Shown: positions 41,109 to 50,553, counted from the stretch's first letter. The stretch is 64,000 bases of DNA from Phytoactinopolyspora limicola (GCF_011320225.1 NZ_JAAOEN010000002.1:434584-498583); one strand, 5' to 3'. Translations and numbers: made by a program. The notes: generated by a model not told the origin, from the sequence alone.

Positions 41109-42202
41109 TTCTCGAGGCAGAATTCGTCGACCGCGTAGCCGACGTGCCGTGCCGCACTCGACAAGTACCCGAGGACCCGGTCACCCGGCTTGAACTCGGT
41201 CGAGTTGAGCACAACACCGCCGGGCCCGAGGACGCGTACATGCCAGTCGTGCTGGATAATCAGGTTGACTTTCTGTCCGTCCGGCCCTTCGGCATCGATG
41301 CTCAGCAGCGGCCGCGACTCGATCTTGACTCGACCCACGACGATGGGCCGGGTCCGCCCTGAGGAGTCAACGGCGAGGACCTTGCCGCCGGACCGCAGCT
41401 CGCTGAGGTACCCGGTTCGTTCGGCACCGACCAGCGTGTACGAATGCAGCGCACCGGCGTTGACTCGGAACGGTCGGGTGGGCATGTAAGGCAGCGGATG
41501 AGTCTCGCTCGAGCACAAAATCATACCCTGCGAATACGAACCGACGAGGATACCTTCGTCCTCCCGGAAATGAAGACAGCTATCCACACAGACCCGGTCG
41601 CCCATCCCAACGTCAGTGATGCTGACGACAGTCAGCTCGGTCAGGGCGATGTCCCGCGAATCAGGCTTCGCCGCGGCGTTTAGCTTCGCGCTCTCCCCCA
41701 CCGCCTGAGGGGCCAACAGCACGCCGTCGGATCCGTGTTCAAGAACATCGAAAACGATCTCCGCCTCGGCCACGTCCCGAACCACCGTGATCAGGCTTCC
41801 TTCAGCCTTGTCCGCCGCGGCGAGGATGATCTCGAGCGGGATCTTGGTGGGATCGCGGAACTCCAGCACACACCATGGGTCAGATCTAGCCACCTCGCAG
41901 GCGAGGTTCAGGCTCGGCGAATCGTTGACCTCGACGCGACGGCCGAAGTCCACCTGGGGGTGCTCCGCGGCGAGCTCGGCCGGGTCACGGTCGGCATCCA
42001 CGATCACGATGTCGACACCGTCAAACGAATCCGGCACCGGCCGCGACTCGAGAAGGAGGACCCTGCTCACCGACGCCGGCAGGTCCCGCAGATCCACCGG
42101 GTCGTCCGAGACGAGCGCATCGACGTGCAAGTGCACGGCCTCCTCGACGATCGCGTTCATCTCCGTACCGGAACCGCGGATGTCGATCCAGCAGAGTTTC
42201 AT
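41105..42202 (-). CDS. 3-Dehydroquinate synthase II-like (GriH/AroB' family)
   Basis: A 365-residue member of the archaeal-type 3-dehydroquinate synthase family. GriH of the grixazone pathway belongs here and converts the GriI product to 3-amino-4-hydroxybenzoate. Family blocks seen: MKLCWIDIR start, SDGVLLAPQ, ALTELTVVSITDVGMGDRVC, ILVGSYSQGMILCSSETHPL, PFRVNAGALHSYTLV and YLSELRSGGKVLAVD. It works with the DhnA-type aldolase at 23.7 kb. Actinobacteria make shikimate by the classical AroB, so this copy is pathway-specific. It begins inside the end of the LuxR gene (4-bp overlap), so regulator, synthase and monooxygenase are co-transcribed. Confidence 0.92.
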   Translation of the reverse strand: MKLCWIDIRGSGTEMNAIVEEAVHLHVDALVSDDPVDLRDLPASVSRVLLLESRPVPDSFDGVDIVIVDADRDPAELAAEHPQVDFGRRVEVNDSPSLNLACEVARSDPWCVLEFRDPTKIPLEIILAAADKAEGSLITVVRDVAEAEIVFDVLEHGSDGVLLAPQAVGESAKLNAAAKPDSRDIALTELTVVSITDVGMGDRVCVDSCLHFREDEGILVGSYSQGMILCSSETHPLPYMPTRPFRVNAGALHSYTLVGAERTGYLSELRSGGKVLAVDSSGRTRPIVVGRVKIESRPLLSIDAEGPDGQKVNLIIQHDWHVRVLGPGGVVLNSTEFKPGDRVLGYLSSAARHVGYAVDEFCLEK

Positions 42203-42735
42203 GCCAAGCGCCTTTCTGTGAACTTCCGGGCCAATTCCGTGCGGCTATTGATCCCGAGCTTTGTGAAAACGTGACGCAGATGACTATCGACCGTATGGGA
42301 CGACAGGAACAGCTTCTCTGCTACTTGACGGTTGGTCAGCCCTTCGGCCACGAGAACCGCCACTGGCCACTCGGCCTCGGTCAAGCCGTCCCAGCCTTCC
42401 GCGGCCGCGCCCGCGCTCATTCCCGGCGGCACGTCCCCGCCCATTAGCTCGGCATTCCGTATCGCCGTCGCTGGGATTTCCGGAGACTCTCGGTTCGCCA
42501 TTCGATCCGCGACAGAGGCCCCATCGGACCAACTCTCATTGAGTCCGACCACGAGAACCGCGACCCCTCGGTGCTCGAGGACCTCCCGAAGTTGAAGAAG
42601 GAAGATTTTATCCGCCTCGATCAGAGCAACCTCACCTGTGGAGTTCAACAGCTTTCCCTGCTGCTCGCGGCTCACCTCATTTCCTACGAAGGCCACCGCT
42701 TGGAGTTCATCAAAGTCTAAGCGCTCACGTTTCAT
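42199..42735 (-). CDS. LuxR-type regulator, first gene of synthase operon
   Basis: A 178-residue protein with a C-terminal LuxR/GerE helix-turn-helix (LTEAEWPVAVLVAEGLTNRQ, then VAEKLFLSSHTVDSHLRHVF). The N-terminal 110 residues lack a receiver Asp pocket or autoinducer domain that I can recognise. The ATG at 42735 has AGGGGAAG upstream; a longer frame runs to 42825 without support. Being first in the DHQ synthase II operon it is probably a pathway-specific activator that reinforces its own operon. Confidence 0.85.
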   Translation of the reverse strand: MKRERLDFDELQAVAFVGNEVSREQQGKLLNSTGEVALIEADKIFLLQLREVLEHRGVAVLVVGLNESWSDGASVADRMANRESPEIPATAIRNAELMGGDVPPGMSAGAAAEGWDGLTEAEWPVAVLVAEGLTNRQVAEKLFLSSHTVDSHLRHVFTKLGINSRTELARKFTERRLA

Positions 42736-43062
42736 GCGCTTCCCCTTTTGACCGTTGCCGACTTCCATCACCGATGATGGACATCTAGACAATTCGAGTC
42801 TCCAGTAGCTCGCCAACCTCGACAACCGGTCATTTCATGCCATGACCAACGGCTGGACGGTTCATGAAGAGAGCTGTACGCCCGCACCTTCCTGCCACCC
42901 CAGGCCATCGACGGACGACTCGCACACCTTCAGCGATCAGCACCCGGTTTCCGCAACCTCACCAATCGACATCACCCGATCACCACTTGAGACCGGCGGA
43001 TTCAGACCCCAACTACACCCTCATCTTGAAGACCCCCTATAGCCGTCTTCAGAAACAACCGA
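42736..43062. other. Intergenic region upstream of LuxR gene
   Basis: No gene seen. It separates two minus-strand regulator genes and must hold the promoter for the 42.7-39.97 kb operon. A short CCATCACCGATGATGG element near 42765-42780 is the only palindromic feature noted; it is only partly like the cluster operator. Confidence 0.4.
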
Positions 43063-44064
43063 CTAATCTAGGTCGTCAGCGTCGAGCCAGCCTCTCGCAA
43101 CGGCACGCGCTCCCGCCTGAAAGCGACTGCCGGCGTCGAGGCCGGCGAGTAACTCGGAAGCGGCTCTCCGGGATGTCCGCACCGAGACCCCCAGGCGCCG
43201 CGCTACGGCCTCGTCCGTCAACCCCTGCGCGAGCAATTTGATCACTTCACGCTGCTGCACGCTCAGCCCCTCTTCGCAAGGGCGTCGGGGAGCTCCCAGC
43301 GGTCGGGCACTCTTCCAAACAGAACTGAACAGCGCTACGAGCGCACGGAGGATTCCCTTGCTCGATATGAACATCGCTGTGGCTTCGCCGCCCTCCGGAT
43401 CCGCAGGAATCAACGCCCGGTCGCGATCCACTATTAGCATTCGCAACGGCAAAGAGGGCGCGGTGCGCACCTCACTCCCGAGTTCATTCAGCCACCGCAC
43501 GTATTCAAGCGTGGCCTGATCATTGCATGCACTGTCGAGATAGATCGTTCGGAGACGAACTCCACGGCCAATCGCATCGGCGCCAAGCTCTCTTCCTGCC
43601 CTAAGGCTCGCAACAGACTGCGCACCGCCCGACATCAACGAACTCGACTCCCACTCACACTCTGATGCCAGAAGTTTCACCCTATCCCGGACGGCGTCAT
43701 TACCCTGGACGTATTCGATATCGGTATCACGGCCGTCCGTGCACAAATCTGCGTGCTCGGCCAGGAGGGTCGCGATCGCGGCCTTGCACTCATTGAGCTG
43801 CTCGTGACGGCTAGCGATCTCGGCCTCTTGCCGTGCGAGCAGAGACCGAAGACCGGCCTCGGGAGGCACCGGCCGGAACGTGGCGGGATCAAACACGGAC
43901 GGGCGGAGCAGGGAGAGTCGGGCCAGCTCATCCATAGCCGCGCGGACTCGGGAGACATCCAGGTGGAGCTGACCTGCCAGGTCGTGAATTCCCACGTCTG
44001 ACAACTGCAACATCGCAAGATAGACGCTCTCCGATTCCCTACTGAGTCCTAGCGATTCAAACAT
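43063..44064 (-). CDS. TrmB-like/LuxR hybrid regulator
   Basis: A 333-residue regulator. The N terminus (LGLSRESESVYLAMLQLSDV, then GQLHLDVSRVRAAMDELARL) is a TrmB-like winged helix, with a coiled region near residues 80-110. The middle (about 110-250) resembles the phospholipase-D-like ligand domain of TrmB proteins, and the C terminus is a LuxR helix-turn-helix (SVQQREVIKLLAQGLTDEAV, ARRLGVSVRTSRRAASELL). Two DNA-binding domains flank one sensor domain. It is a plausible binder of the repeated cluster palindromes. Transcribed alone. Confidence 0.83.
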   Translation of the reverse strand: MFESLGLSRESESVYLAMLQLSDVGIHDLAGQLHLDVSRVRAAMDELARLSLLRPSVFDPATFRPVPPEAGLRSLLARQEAEIASRHEQLNECKAAIATLLAEHADLCTDGRDTDIEYVQGNDAVRDRVKLLASECEWESSSLMSGGAQSVASLRAGRELGADAIGRGVRLRTIYLDSACNDQATLEYVRWLNELGSEVRTAPSLPLRMLIVDRDRALIPADPEGGEATAMFISSKGILRALVALFSSVWKSARPLGAPRRPCEEGLSVQQREVIKLLAQGLTDEAVARRLGVSVRTSRRAASELLAGLDAGSRFQAGARAVARGWLDADDLD

Positions 44065-44876
44065 GCTGCCCCCATAACAATGCCACTTAGCTAAGCTGAT
44101 CTTTGATTTGACGTGCCGATCCGGGTGATTGGCAAGTGAACGGGAATATTCTTGTTCGTGGCGGACAGAGATGCGCCACCTGCTCGCGTGCCGCGCTCTC
44201 GGGCTGAATCAGCCATCGACACGGGCAACTGGGGCCCTGAGCCGCGGCAGCAACTGTGCAAGTGCCTGGACGCCGGCTTGCTGATCGCTGGCCACTACTT
44301 CCATCCCAACTTGCACGGGCGCACACGCCGAGCTCCAGCACTCCTGACCTGCTCCGCCTACGGGTGCCACACAGCCAAGAGCTCCCCGCAGAGCAGCCGC
44401 GCGGGCTTGACGCTGGTCACGGCCTGCTTTCATGTTCCCTCCTTGACTATGGGATAGTGGGCCGTCGAACTACTCCATGCAAAAGGCAATTTGCGTCGCA
44501 AATACCCACAGCGCCCACCGCGGGATAAATTGTCCCGGCTGGACACTCATAACTCCCACATCGTTAGCTCACATGAATTCAAGTATCCAGATAGTGAAAT
44601 CGCGGACTCGTGCACATTCACCGCTATACCTCATTCCATGACTCTCGAAGTGATCAATCGACGCCACCGAGTCATCTCAACAAGATCATTCTGGGGCGCA
44701 GGGCTCAAATGGTCAAGGTGAGCGCAACTATCTGATCTCACCGATCTTGACGGGACTGGCAGCGATTCCGGCCTATGGAGCATCTGGACCACGAACCGGT
44801 TTCTTGAGTGCATCGAGCATGGTGCGATAGGTGATTTCCTGAGTTCCTTGTACCAGAAGTTAATCTTGTGGCGGCA
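44065..44876. other. 812-bp region without a convincing gene
   Basis: Small open frames occur on both strands but none has a supported start and recognisable sequence. From about 44.46 kb the base composition is visibly more AT-rich than the surroundings. A 15-bp palindrome, ATTTGCGTCGCAAAT, lies at 44489-44503. It could hold decayed sequence or a small RNA; I see no direct evidence for either. Confidence 0.45.
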
Positions 44877-46148
44877 TCATTTGCCCTTAGCCTGGCTTGT
44901 ACGGTCGACATCATCCGAGTCCGCGGCGACCGCCATCTCGTCCGCTTTGGAAGCGGCCGTGCGCAGCCGAACAACTAAGAGAGCCAGCACACCGAGCGCC
45001 GTAAGCACAGCTAGAGATGTAGCACCAGCCTGGAGGCCGGAGACACCGCCCGCGGCCCACGTCCACGAGGTGGCTGCGGCCGCCGGGCCGATGGCGAAGC
45101 CGGCAGTACGGAACAGCGCCGCCACACCTCCGGCGGTAGCCATCATGTTCCCCGGCACAGCCGCCATCACCGCCGCCTGCAGGGGTCCGCTGAACAGCCC
45201 TTGTCCGACGCCCAGAATGAACAGCCGCCAGGCAATGTCGGCCAGGCTCGCGCCCGGACCCACGGGTGGAATGAGCAGCACCATCCCGCCGACGCTCACC
45301 AGCGCCCCGATCAAGGCGAGCCGCGAAGCGCCGAATCGGTCCGCGAGCCAGCCGGCGATCGGGGAAACCAACGCCGTTCCCGCTGGGAGGGTGAGGATGA
45401 CAGTACCCGAGACGTGGGCCGAGACGCCTAGTACCTCGTCGAGGTAGTACGGCATGAGGAAGAATGGCATGCCGACGCCGGTAACCACCAGCATCAGCGC
45501 CAGCAGCGGTCCGCCGACTGCTGGACGCCGAACCAGCGCCACAACGGGCCGCATGTTGAACATGGACAGGTTCGGCGATAGGAGCCGTCCTCCGCCCCCT
45601 GGCAGCGCCCGAAGACCCAGCGCCAGTGTGATCAATGCGATCGGAACGTTGACCAGAAAGATCGAGCGCCAGCCAAAGGTCTCCACCATGAGCCCGCCTA
45701 CCCCGGGCCCGGCGACCATACTGAGCGGGATCAGACTCGTGACAATCCCCATCGCCCGTCCTCGGTGCTCCGGTAGAGTGACATCCGCGACGACCCGGTA
45801 GGCCATACCGTTGAGCACCGCTCCGGCAACACCCTGAAGGACGCGACCAACCATCAGCATCGCCAGGGTCGGGGAGGCCGCGATGAGTGCGCTGGTTGCC
45901 CCAAAGGCGGCGACGGCGACCAGAAACGCGGGTTTTGTGCCGGATCGGTCAGTCCAGCGCCCGGCCGGGATACTGAGCAGCGCCACCGGAATCAAGTAGG
46001 AGAGAACCACCCATTGTGTCCCTGACGGTGCGGCGCCGAGGTCCTCCCCTATGGCGGGCAGAGCGAGCGCGACGATCGACATGTCCAGCGCCATGAGCAC
46101 TATGGCGAAGGCCAGCGCGACGATGGCAGCCCAGTTCGTCTGCTTCAT
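44877..46148 (-). CDS. MFS drug exporter (DHA-type)
   Basis: A 423-residue major facilitator with 12 transmembrane segments. It has the TM1 motif ALDMSIVALALPAIGEDLGA typical of EmrB/QacA-related exporters, the loop motif GRWTDRSGTKPAFL, and the TM5 antiporter motif GPGVGGLMVETFGWRSIFLV. Proton-coupled export of the cluster product is the likely role (inference). A short palindrome lies in its promoter. The large LAL regulator ends 78 bp upstream, so the two might share a transcript. Confidence 0.9.
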   Translation of the reverse strand: MKQTNWAAIVALAFAIVLMALDMSIVALALPAIGEDLGAAPSGTQWVVLSYLIPVALLSIPAGRWTDRSGTKPAFLVAVAAFGATSALIAASPTLAMLMVGRVLQGVAGAVLNGMAYRVVADVTLPEHRGRAMGIVTSLIPLSMVAGPGVGGLMVETFGWRSIFLVNVPIALITLALGLRALPGGGGRLLSPNLSMFNMRPVVALVRRPAVGGPLLALMLVVTGVGMPFFLMPYYLDEVLGVSAHVSGTVILTLPAGTALVSPIAGWLADRFGASRLALIGALVSVGGMVLLIPPVGPGASLADIAWRLFILGVGQGLFSGPLQAAVMAAVPGNMMATAGGVAALFRTAGFAIGPAAAATSWTWAAGGVSGLQAGATSLAVLTALGVLALLVVRLRTAASKADEMAVAADSDDVDRTSQAKGK

Positions 46149-46182
46149 GGCGCCAGGATCGAGCTAAGACATCGGCTTGTGC

Positions 46183-46200
46183 ATTGGGATGGATCCCAAT
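46183..46200. promoter_or_regulatory. Palindrome in MFS promoter
   Basis: ATTGGGATGGATCCCAAT has perfect 8-bp arms with a 2-bp centre, 35-52 bp upstream of the exporter start codon. No TetR or MarR gene adjoins it; the binding protein is unknown. Confidence 0.5.
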
Positions 46201-46226
46201 ATTCGCGGCACCCTCAGACGTACGAC

Positions 46227-48884
46227 CTAAGCCAGGCCATGACGCCGAGCGATCGCCGCAGCCTCCGTGCGAGATCCCGCCCCAAGCTTGGCTTTGATGC
46301 TAGAGACATGGACGCTCGCTGTCTTGGCGGTGATGAACAGCTCCGCAGCGATCCGCCGGTTATCGAAACCCTCGACCACGAGACGCAACACGTCCATCTC
46401 CCGGGGAGTCAACCCGAAGGCGCCACCAGACCGCGTGTCTGGCTTACCGAGGGAAGCGCCGGTGCGCCGGGCCAGGCCGGCGATCTGGCCGAGCAGAGGT
46501 TCGGCGCGCAGATCCGAGGCGAGTTCGAAGGCACGCACCCAACGAGCGATGCTCGTGGCCCGATCTGAGGTGACCAGCGCATGGGCGGCTCTCGTCAACG
46601 CCACGGCCGTACGGTAGGGGTTCCCGGCGGTCTCCCACGCCGACGCCGCGTCGTCCCACCTGGCCGAACCGGTCACCGCATCGAAGTGGACCGCGTGAGC
46701 CCGCTGGATCGGGCCGGTGACGCCGAGGTCCGCACGTACGTCTCGCAGTGACTCACCCGCGCCGGCTTCGGCGGCCGCGACGAGCAGCGGCCACGCGAAG
46801 CGGGATGCCTGCCGCAGATCGTGCTCCATCACAGCGTCGTTGGCGATCGATCGCGCATCGTCGTGCCGTCCCTGGGCGAGCGCGAGCTCGATCTCCAGCA
46901 CGATCAGCGGCAGGAGTTCGTGCGGGTCCGAAGCGAGCGGCCGGTTCTCCTCGATCACCATGGCAGGCAGGAGGGTGTCGCCACGGGCCAGGGCGATGAA
47001 GGCGCGATGGCGGAGCAGGTGGGCACGGAGCGCCGGCGTCGGCGCAAGCTCGAGGCCACGCTCAATTGCTTCGAGTGCCTCATCCCAGTGCCCCCAAACC
47101 GCCAGCGCCTCCACGAGATCGATGCAGTGAACGGCACCAGAGGTACGCGCGAGCCCGGTTTCCTCGGCGGCGGCAATGCCTTTGCGTGCTGCGGCAATCG
47201 CGCCTTCGTGTTCGCCGAACGCCTCCAGCAGATGCGACTCGTAGTGGATCGCCCGCATCAAGGCACCTTGGTGCCCGCCTGCGCGTGCGATCTTCTGGGC
47301 TTCCCACAACCGGGGGAAACCGCCGGTGAGATCCCCCGCTCGGATCTTCAAGGTCGACAAACAGATCATCGCAATCGCCAGGCTCGCGTCGTCGCCGGCC
47401 ACCTGGGCTGCCTCCATGGCGCTTTCGGCGACCGCCTCGGCCTCTTCTGCGCCGAAACCCTCCATGAGCCGGGAGGCCAGTCCCGCCAGAGCGGGAGCCT
47501 TCTGCCCCTCCGGTGCCAGCCGTACAGCCTCGCGCAGATCGTCGATGTCTCCGCTGCGGCCGAGGTGGCGGCGCATTCGAGCGCGCAGCTGCAGGATTCG
47601 TGCGGAACGTTCGTGGATAAGAAGCTCGGTCGCAAGACGTTCGCCGCGTTCGTGCTCCCCGGCAAGGTTGGCGACCTCAACGGCGAGTTCACGGGTCTTC
47701 CCACGGCCAGGGCCTTCCAGCGCGAGCACTCGCTCCAGCAGATCCAGCTGTTCGGTATACGCGAGGCTCGCGCCAGCCTCGAATGCCGCACGCCGGAAGT
47801 CCTCCAGCGCCCGGGCCGGCTCGCCCGCCCGGTCCCAATGATGGGCCCGCTCCGCGGGCGGCCCTTCGATCGTTTCAGCGTAGCGCCGGTGTAGCGCGGC
47901 TCGCTCCCCAGGGAGCAGGCTCCGGTAGACAGACTCGCGGATCAGTTCGTGGCGGAAGCAATACGTATCGCCGTCGACGATGAGCAGACCCGCGTCAAGC
48001 GCGGGACGGATCGAGGCTTCGTCAATCATCCAGAACGGTACAGCGCTCATCGCAACGCTCAACTCACGCACCGCTCGCCGTGTCCGTTCAGGCAGCCCGC
48101 CGACACGCGCTACAAAGAGGTCCCCGACCCGCTCCGGGTCGCCCGCGTGCAGCGCCTCGACGAACAGCGGGTTCCCCTCGCTGCGCCGACAGATCTCGCG
48201 CACCAATTCCGCAGAGGGCTCGGCGCCGACCAGCCCTCGCAACTGGGCCGTCACCTCGCGGCGGGACAGCCGCGGAAGCACCATACGTGTGGCCACACGG
48301 GCCAGCTCGGCTAACCGGCCCCGCCGCTCATGATCCAGGTCCTCCAACCGGTAGGTCACGACGGTGATCACTCCACCGACGGATCGCTGGTTGCATATCA
48401 GGAAGTTCAGCAGGTCAAGCGTCGATCGGTCCGCCCAGTGCACATCTTCGATGATCAGAGCCACCGGGTGATCCAGCACCTCCAGGAGAGCGAGGATTCG
48501 CTCGAACAGCCGAGCCCGGTCGAGGTCACGATCGATGGTGCTGCGGGTGGGACCGAGATCCGGCACCAGCCACGCCAGATCACTCGCGCCGGGCAGAAGA
48601 CCGTACAGCCCCTCCGAACCCAGCTCCCGGACGAGGGCGCGTAGTGCCGCGGTGAACGGGGCGAACGGCAGTCCTGCCGTTCCTAGCTCGACACAGCCAC
48701 CGGAAAGGACCCGAAGCTCATCCCCAACCCGGCCGAGCCATTCTGCGATCAGCCGGGATTTGCCGATGCCGCCCTCGCCACCTATTAACACGGCCTCCGC
48801 CGCACGGCCGTCCCGGGCCTTTTCGAAGAGCTCCATCAAGCAGGACAACTCGGTGTCACGCCCGACGAACCCTGCATTGGTCAC
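46227..48884 (-). CDS. LAL-type LuxR regulator with AAA ATPase domain
   Basis: An 885-residue large ATP-binding LuxR regulator. The N-terminal AAA/NACHT-like ATPase has the Walker A GGEGGIGKSR near residue 35 and a Walker B VALIIEDVHWAD. A long tetratricopeptide-like helical region fills residues 330-800. The C-terminal LuxR helix-turn-helix is LTPREMDVLRLVVEGFDNRR followed by IAAELFITAKTASVHVSSIK. Full family length. LAL proteins are common pathway-specific activators in actinobacterial clusters. It is the last cluster-side gene before the aldehyde dehydrogenases. Confidence 0.9.
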   Translation of the reverse strand: MTNAGFVGRDTELSCLMELFEKARDGRAAEAVLIGGEGGIGKSRLIAEWLGRVGDELRVLSGGCVELGTAGLPFAPFTAALRALVRELGSEGLYGLLPGASDLAWLVPDLGPTRSTIDRDLDRARLFERILALLEVLDHPVALIIEDVHWADRSTLDLLNFLICNQRSVGGVITVVTYRLEDLDHERRGRLAELARVATRMVLPRLSRREVTAQLRGLVGAEPSAELVREICRRSEGNPLFVEALHAGDPERVGDLFVARVGGLPERTRRAVRELSVAMSAVPFWMIDEASIRPALDAGLLIVDGDTYCFRHELIRESVYRSLLPGERAALHRRYAETIEGPPAERAHHWDRAGEPARALEDFRRAAFEAGASLAYTEQLDLLERVLALEGPGRGKTRELAVEVANLAGEHERGERLATELLIHERSARILQLRARMRRHLGRSGDIDDLREAVRLAPEGQKAPALAGLASRLMEGFGAEEAEAVAESAMEAAQVAGDDASLAIAMICLSTLKIRAGDLTGGFPRLWEAQKIARAGGHQGALMRAIHYESHLLEAFGEHEGAIAAARKGIAAAEETGLARTSGAVHCIDLVEALAVWGHWDEALEAIERGLELAPTPALRAHLLRHRAFIALARGDTLLPAMVIEENRPLASDPHELLPLIVLEIELALAQGRHDDARSIANDAVMEHDLRQASRFAWPLLVAAAEAGAGESLRDVRADLGVTGPIQRAHAVHFDAVTGSARWDDAASAWETAGNPYRTAVALTRAAHALVTSDRATSIARWVRAFELASDLRAEPLLGQIAGLARRTGASLGKPDTRSGGAFGLTPREMDVLRLVVEGFDNRRIAAELFITAKTASVHVSSIKAKLGAGSRTEAAAIARRHGLA

Positions 48885-49092
48885 AGCACTATCATGGCAA
48901 CTTCATCCAACCCGTCCACATCGCCACGTGTAATGTTCATGCACGCTACCTCGGCACAAGTGCCAGCACTGGAGCTCGCAGTGGAGTTTGCTACAGAGCC
49001 TCGGTGTGCCGGCCGGGAGTGAGCCGGCTCGATGGCGGGAGACATTCGACAGGCTTCGATGGCTCATCGGCGCGACGGTAACCTGGGGTGTT

Positions 49093-50553
49093 ATGGCCAA
49101 GTTCGAGTACGCACCGGCACCGGAGTCCCGTGCCATCGTCGACATCAAGAGCTCGTACGGGCTGTTCATCGACGGCGAGTTCGCTGATCCGGCCGGTGGC
49201 GGAGCGTTCAAGTCGGTGAATCCAGCCACCGAAGAGGTCCTCGCCGACATCGCCGAGGCTGCTGAAGCCGACGTGGACCGTGCCGTCGCCGCTGCTCGGA
49301 AGGCCTACACACAAACCTGGTCGCGCCTGTCCGGCCGAGACCGCGGCAAGTACCTGTTCCGCATCGCGCGGCTGGTCCAGGAACGTTCTCGAGAACTCGC
49401 CGTGCTCGAGTCCATCGACAACGGCAAGCCGATCCGCGAGTCCCGCGACGTCGACATCCCACTCGTCGCGGCACATTTCTTCTACTACGCCGGCTGGGCG
49501 GACAAACTCGAATACGCCGGGCTTTCGGGTGCCTCGTCCGGGTCTCCGCGGCCCTTCGGGGTGGCCGCCCAGGTGATCCCGTGGAACTTCCCGCTGTTGA
49601 TGCTCGCCTGGAAGATCGCACCGGCGCTGGCCACTGGCAACACCGTGGTGCTCAAACCCGCCGAGACCACTTCGTTGACCGCGCTGCTGTTCGCGGAGAT
49701 CTGCCAGCAGGCCGAGCTGCCCCCCGGCGTCGTGAACATCATCACCGGTGCCGGCGAGACCGGGCGCTTGTTGGTGGAGCACCCGGACGTGGACAAAGTA
49801 GCCTTCACCGGCTCCACCGAGGTAGGCAAGGCGATCGCTCGCAGTGTCGCCGGAACCACGAAGAAGGCCACGCTGGAGCTGGGCGGCAAGGCTGCCAACA
49901 TCATCTTCGATGACGCCCCCGTCGACCAAGCCATCGAGGGCATCGTCAACGGCATCTTCTTCAACCAGGGGCACGTGTGTTGCGCGGGCTCTCGCCTGCT
50001 GGTGCAGGAGTCCGTGTACGACGACGTGTTGACCAGCCTCAAACGGAGGCTGGGAACACTACGGGTGGGCGACCCGCTGGACAAGAACACCGACGTCGGA
50101 GCGATCAACTCCGCTGAGCAACTGGCCCGGATCCGCGAGTTGTCCGACGTCGGCGAGGCCGAGGGCGCCGAGCGGTGGTCATCGCCGTGTGACCTCCCAG
50201 ACCGTGGTTTCTGGTTTGCGCCCACCGTCTTTACGAGCGTGACCCAGGCGCACCGGATCGCCAGGGAGGAGATCTTCGGCCCGGTGCTGTCCGTACTGAC
50301 CTTCCGCACGCCGGCTGAGGCGGTGGAGAAGGCGAACAACACCCCGTATGGGCTGTCCGCCGGGGTGTGGACCGACAAAGGCTCCCGAATCCTGTGGATG
50401 TCGCAGCAGCTTCGGGCCGGGGTGGTGTGGGCCAACACCTTCAACCGGTTCGACCCCACGTCACCGTTCGGTGGCTACAAGGAGTCCGGATACGGCCGCG
50501 AGGGTGGACGGCATGGGCTGGCGGCGTACCTGCGGACGGAGGACCCGGCGTGA
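49093..50553 (+). CDS. Aldehyde dehydrogenase
   Basis: NAD(P)-dependent oxidation of an aldehyde to the acid. The 486-residue protein has the normal length and motifs: PWNFPLLMLAWKIAPALATG, FTGSTEVGKAI, catalytic Glu in LELGGKAA, nucleophile Cys in GHVCCAGSR and EEIFGPVLSV. In streptomycete genomes a gene like this follows deoC, where it could oxidise the acetaldehyde released from deoxyribose phosphate. Here it is 29 kb from deoC. The ATG at 49093 is where homology begins, although no strong ribosome binding site is evident. Confidence 0.92.
   Translation: MAKFEYAPAPESRAIVDIKSSYGLFIDGEFADPAGGGAFKSVNPATEEVLADIAEAAEADVDRAVAAARKAYTQTWSRLSGRDRGKYLFRIARLVQERSRELAVLESIDNGKPIRESRDVDIPLVAAHFFYYAGWADKLEYAGLSGASSGSPRPFGVAAQVIPWNFPLLMLAWKIAPALATGNTVVLKPAETTSLTALLFAEICQQAELPPGVVNIITGAGETGRLLVEHPDVDKVAFTGSTEVGKAIARSVAGTTKKATLELGGKAANIIFDDAPVDQAIEGIVNGIFFNQGHVCCAGSRLLVQESVYDDVLTSLKRRLGTLRVGDPLDKNTDVGAINSAEQLARIRELSDVGEAEGAERWSSPCDLPDRGFWFAPTVFTSVTQAHRIAREEIFGPVLSVLTFRTPAEAVEKANNTPYGLSAGVWTDKGSRILWMSQQLRAGVVWANTFNRFDPTSPFGGYKESGYGREGGRHGLAAYLRTEDPA

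Noticed and set aside
20213-42202. Phenazine cluster
   Set aside because: PhzD- and PhzE-like genes are present, but I see no PhzF, PhzG, PhzA/B or PhzC-like gene, so the pathway should leave at 3-hydroxyanthranilate.
44152-44721. Small open frames in the gap before the MFS gene
   Set aside because: No ribosome binding site, domain or plausible protein-like sequence; Cys/His/Arg-rich translations typical of non-coding GC-rich DNA.
46227-48884. LAL gene as a housekeeping maltose-type regulator (MalT)
   Set aside because: Domain layout is similar, but no sugar genes adjoin it and it borders a biosynthetic cluster; a pathway regulator is more likely, though not proven.
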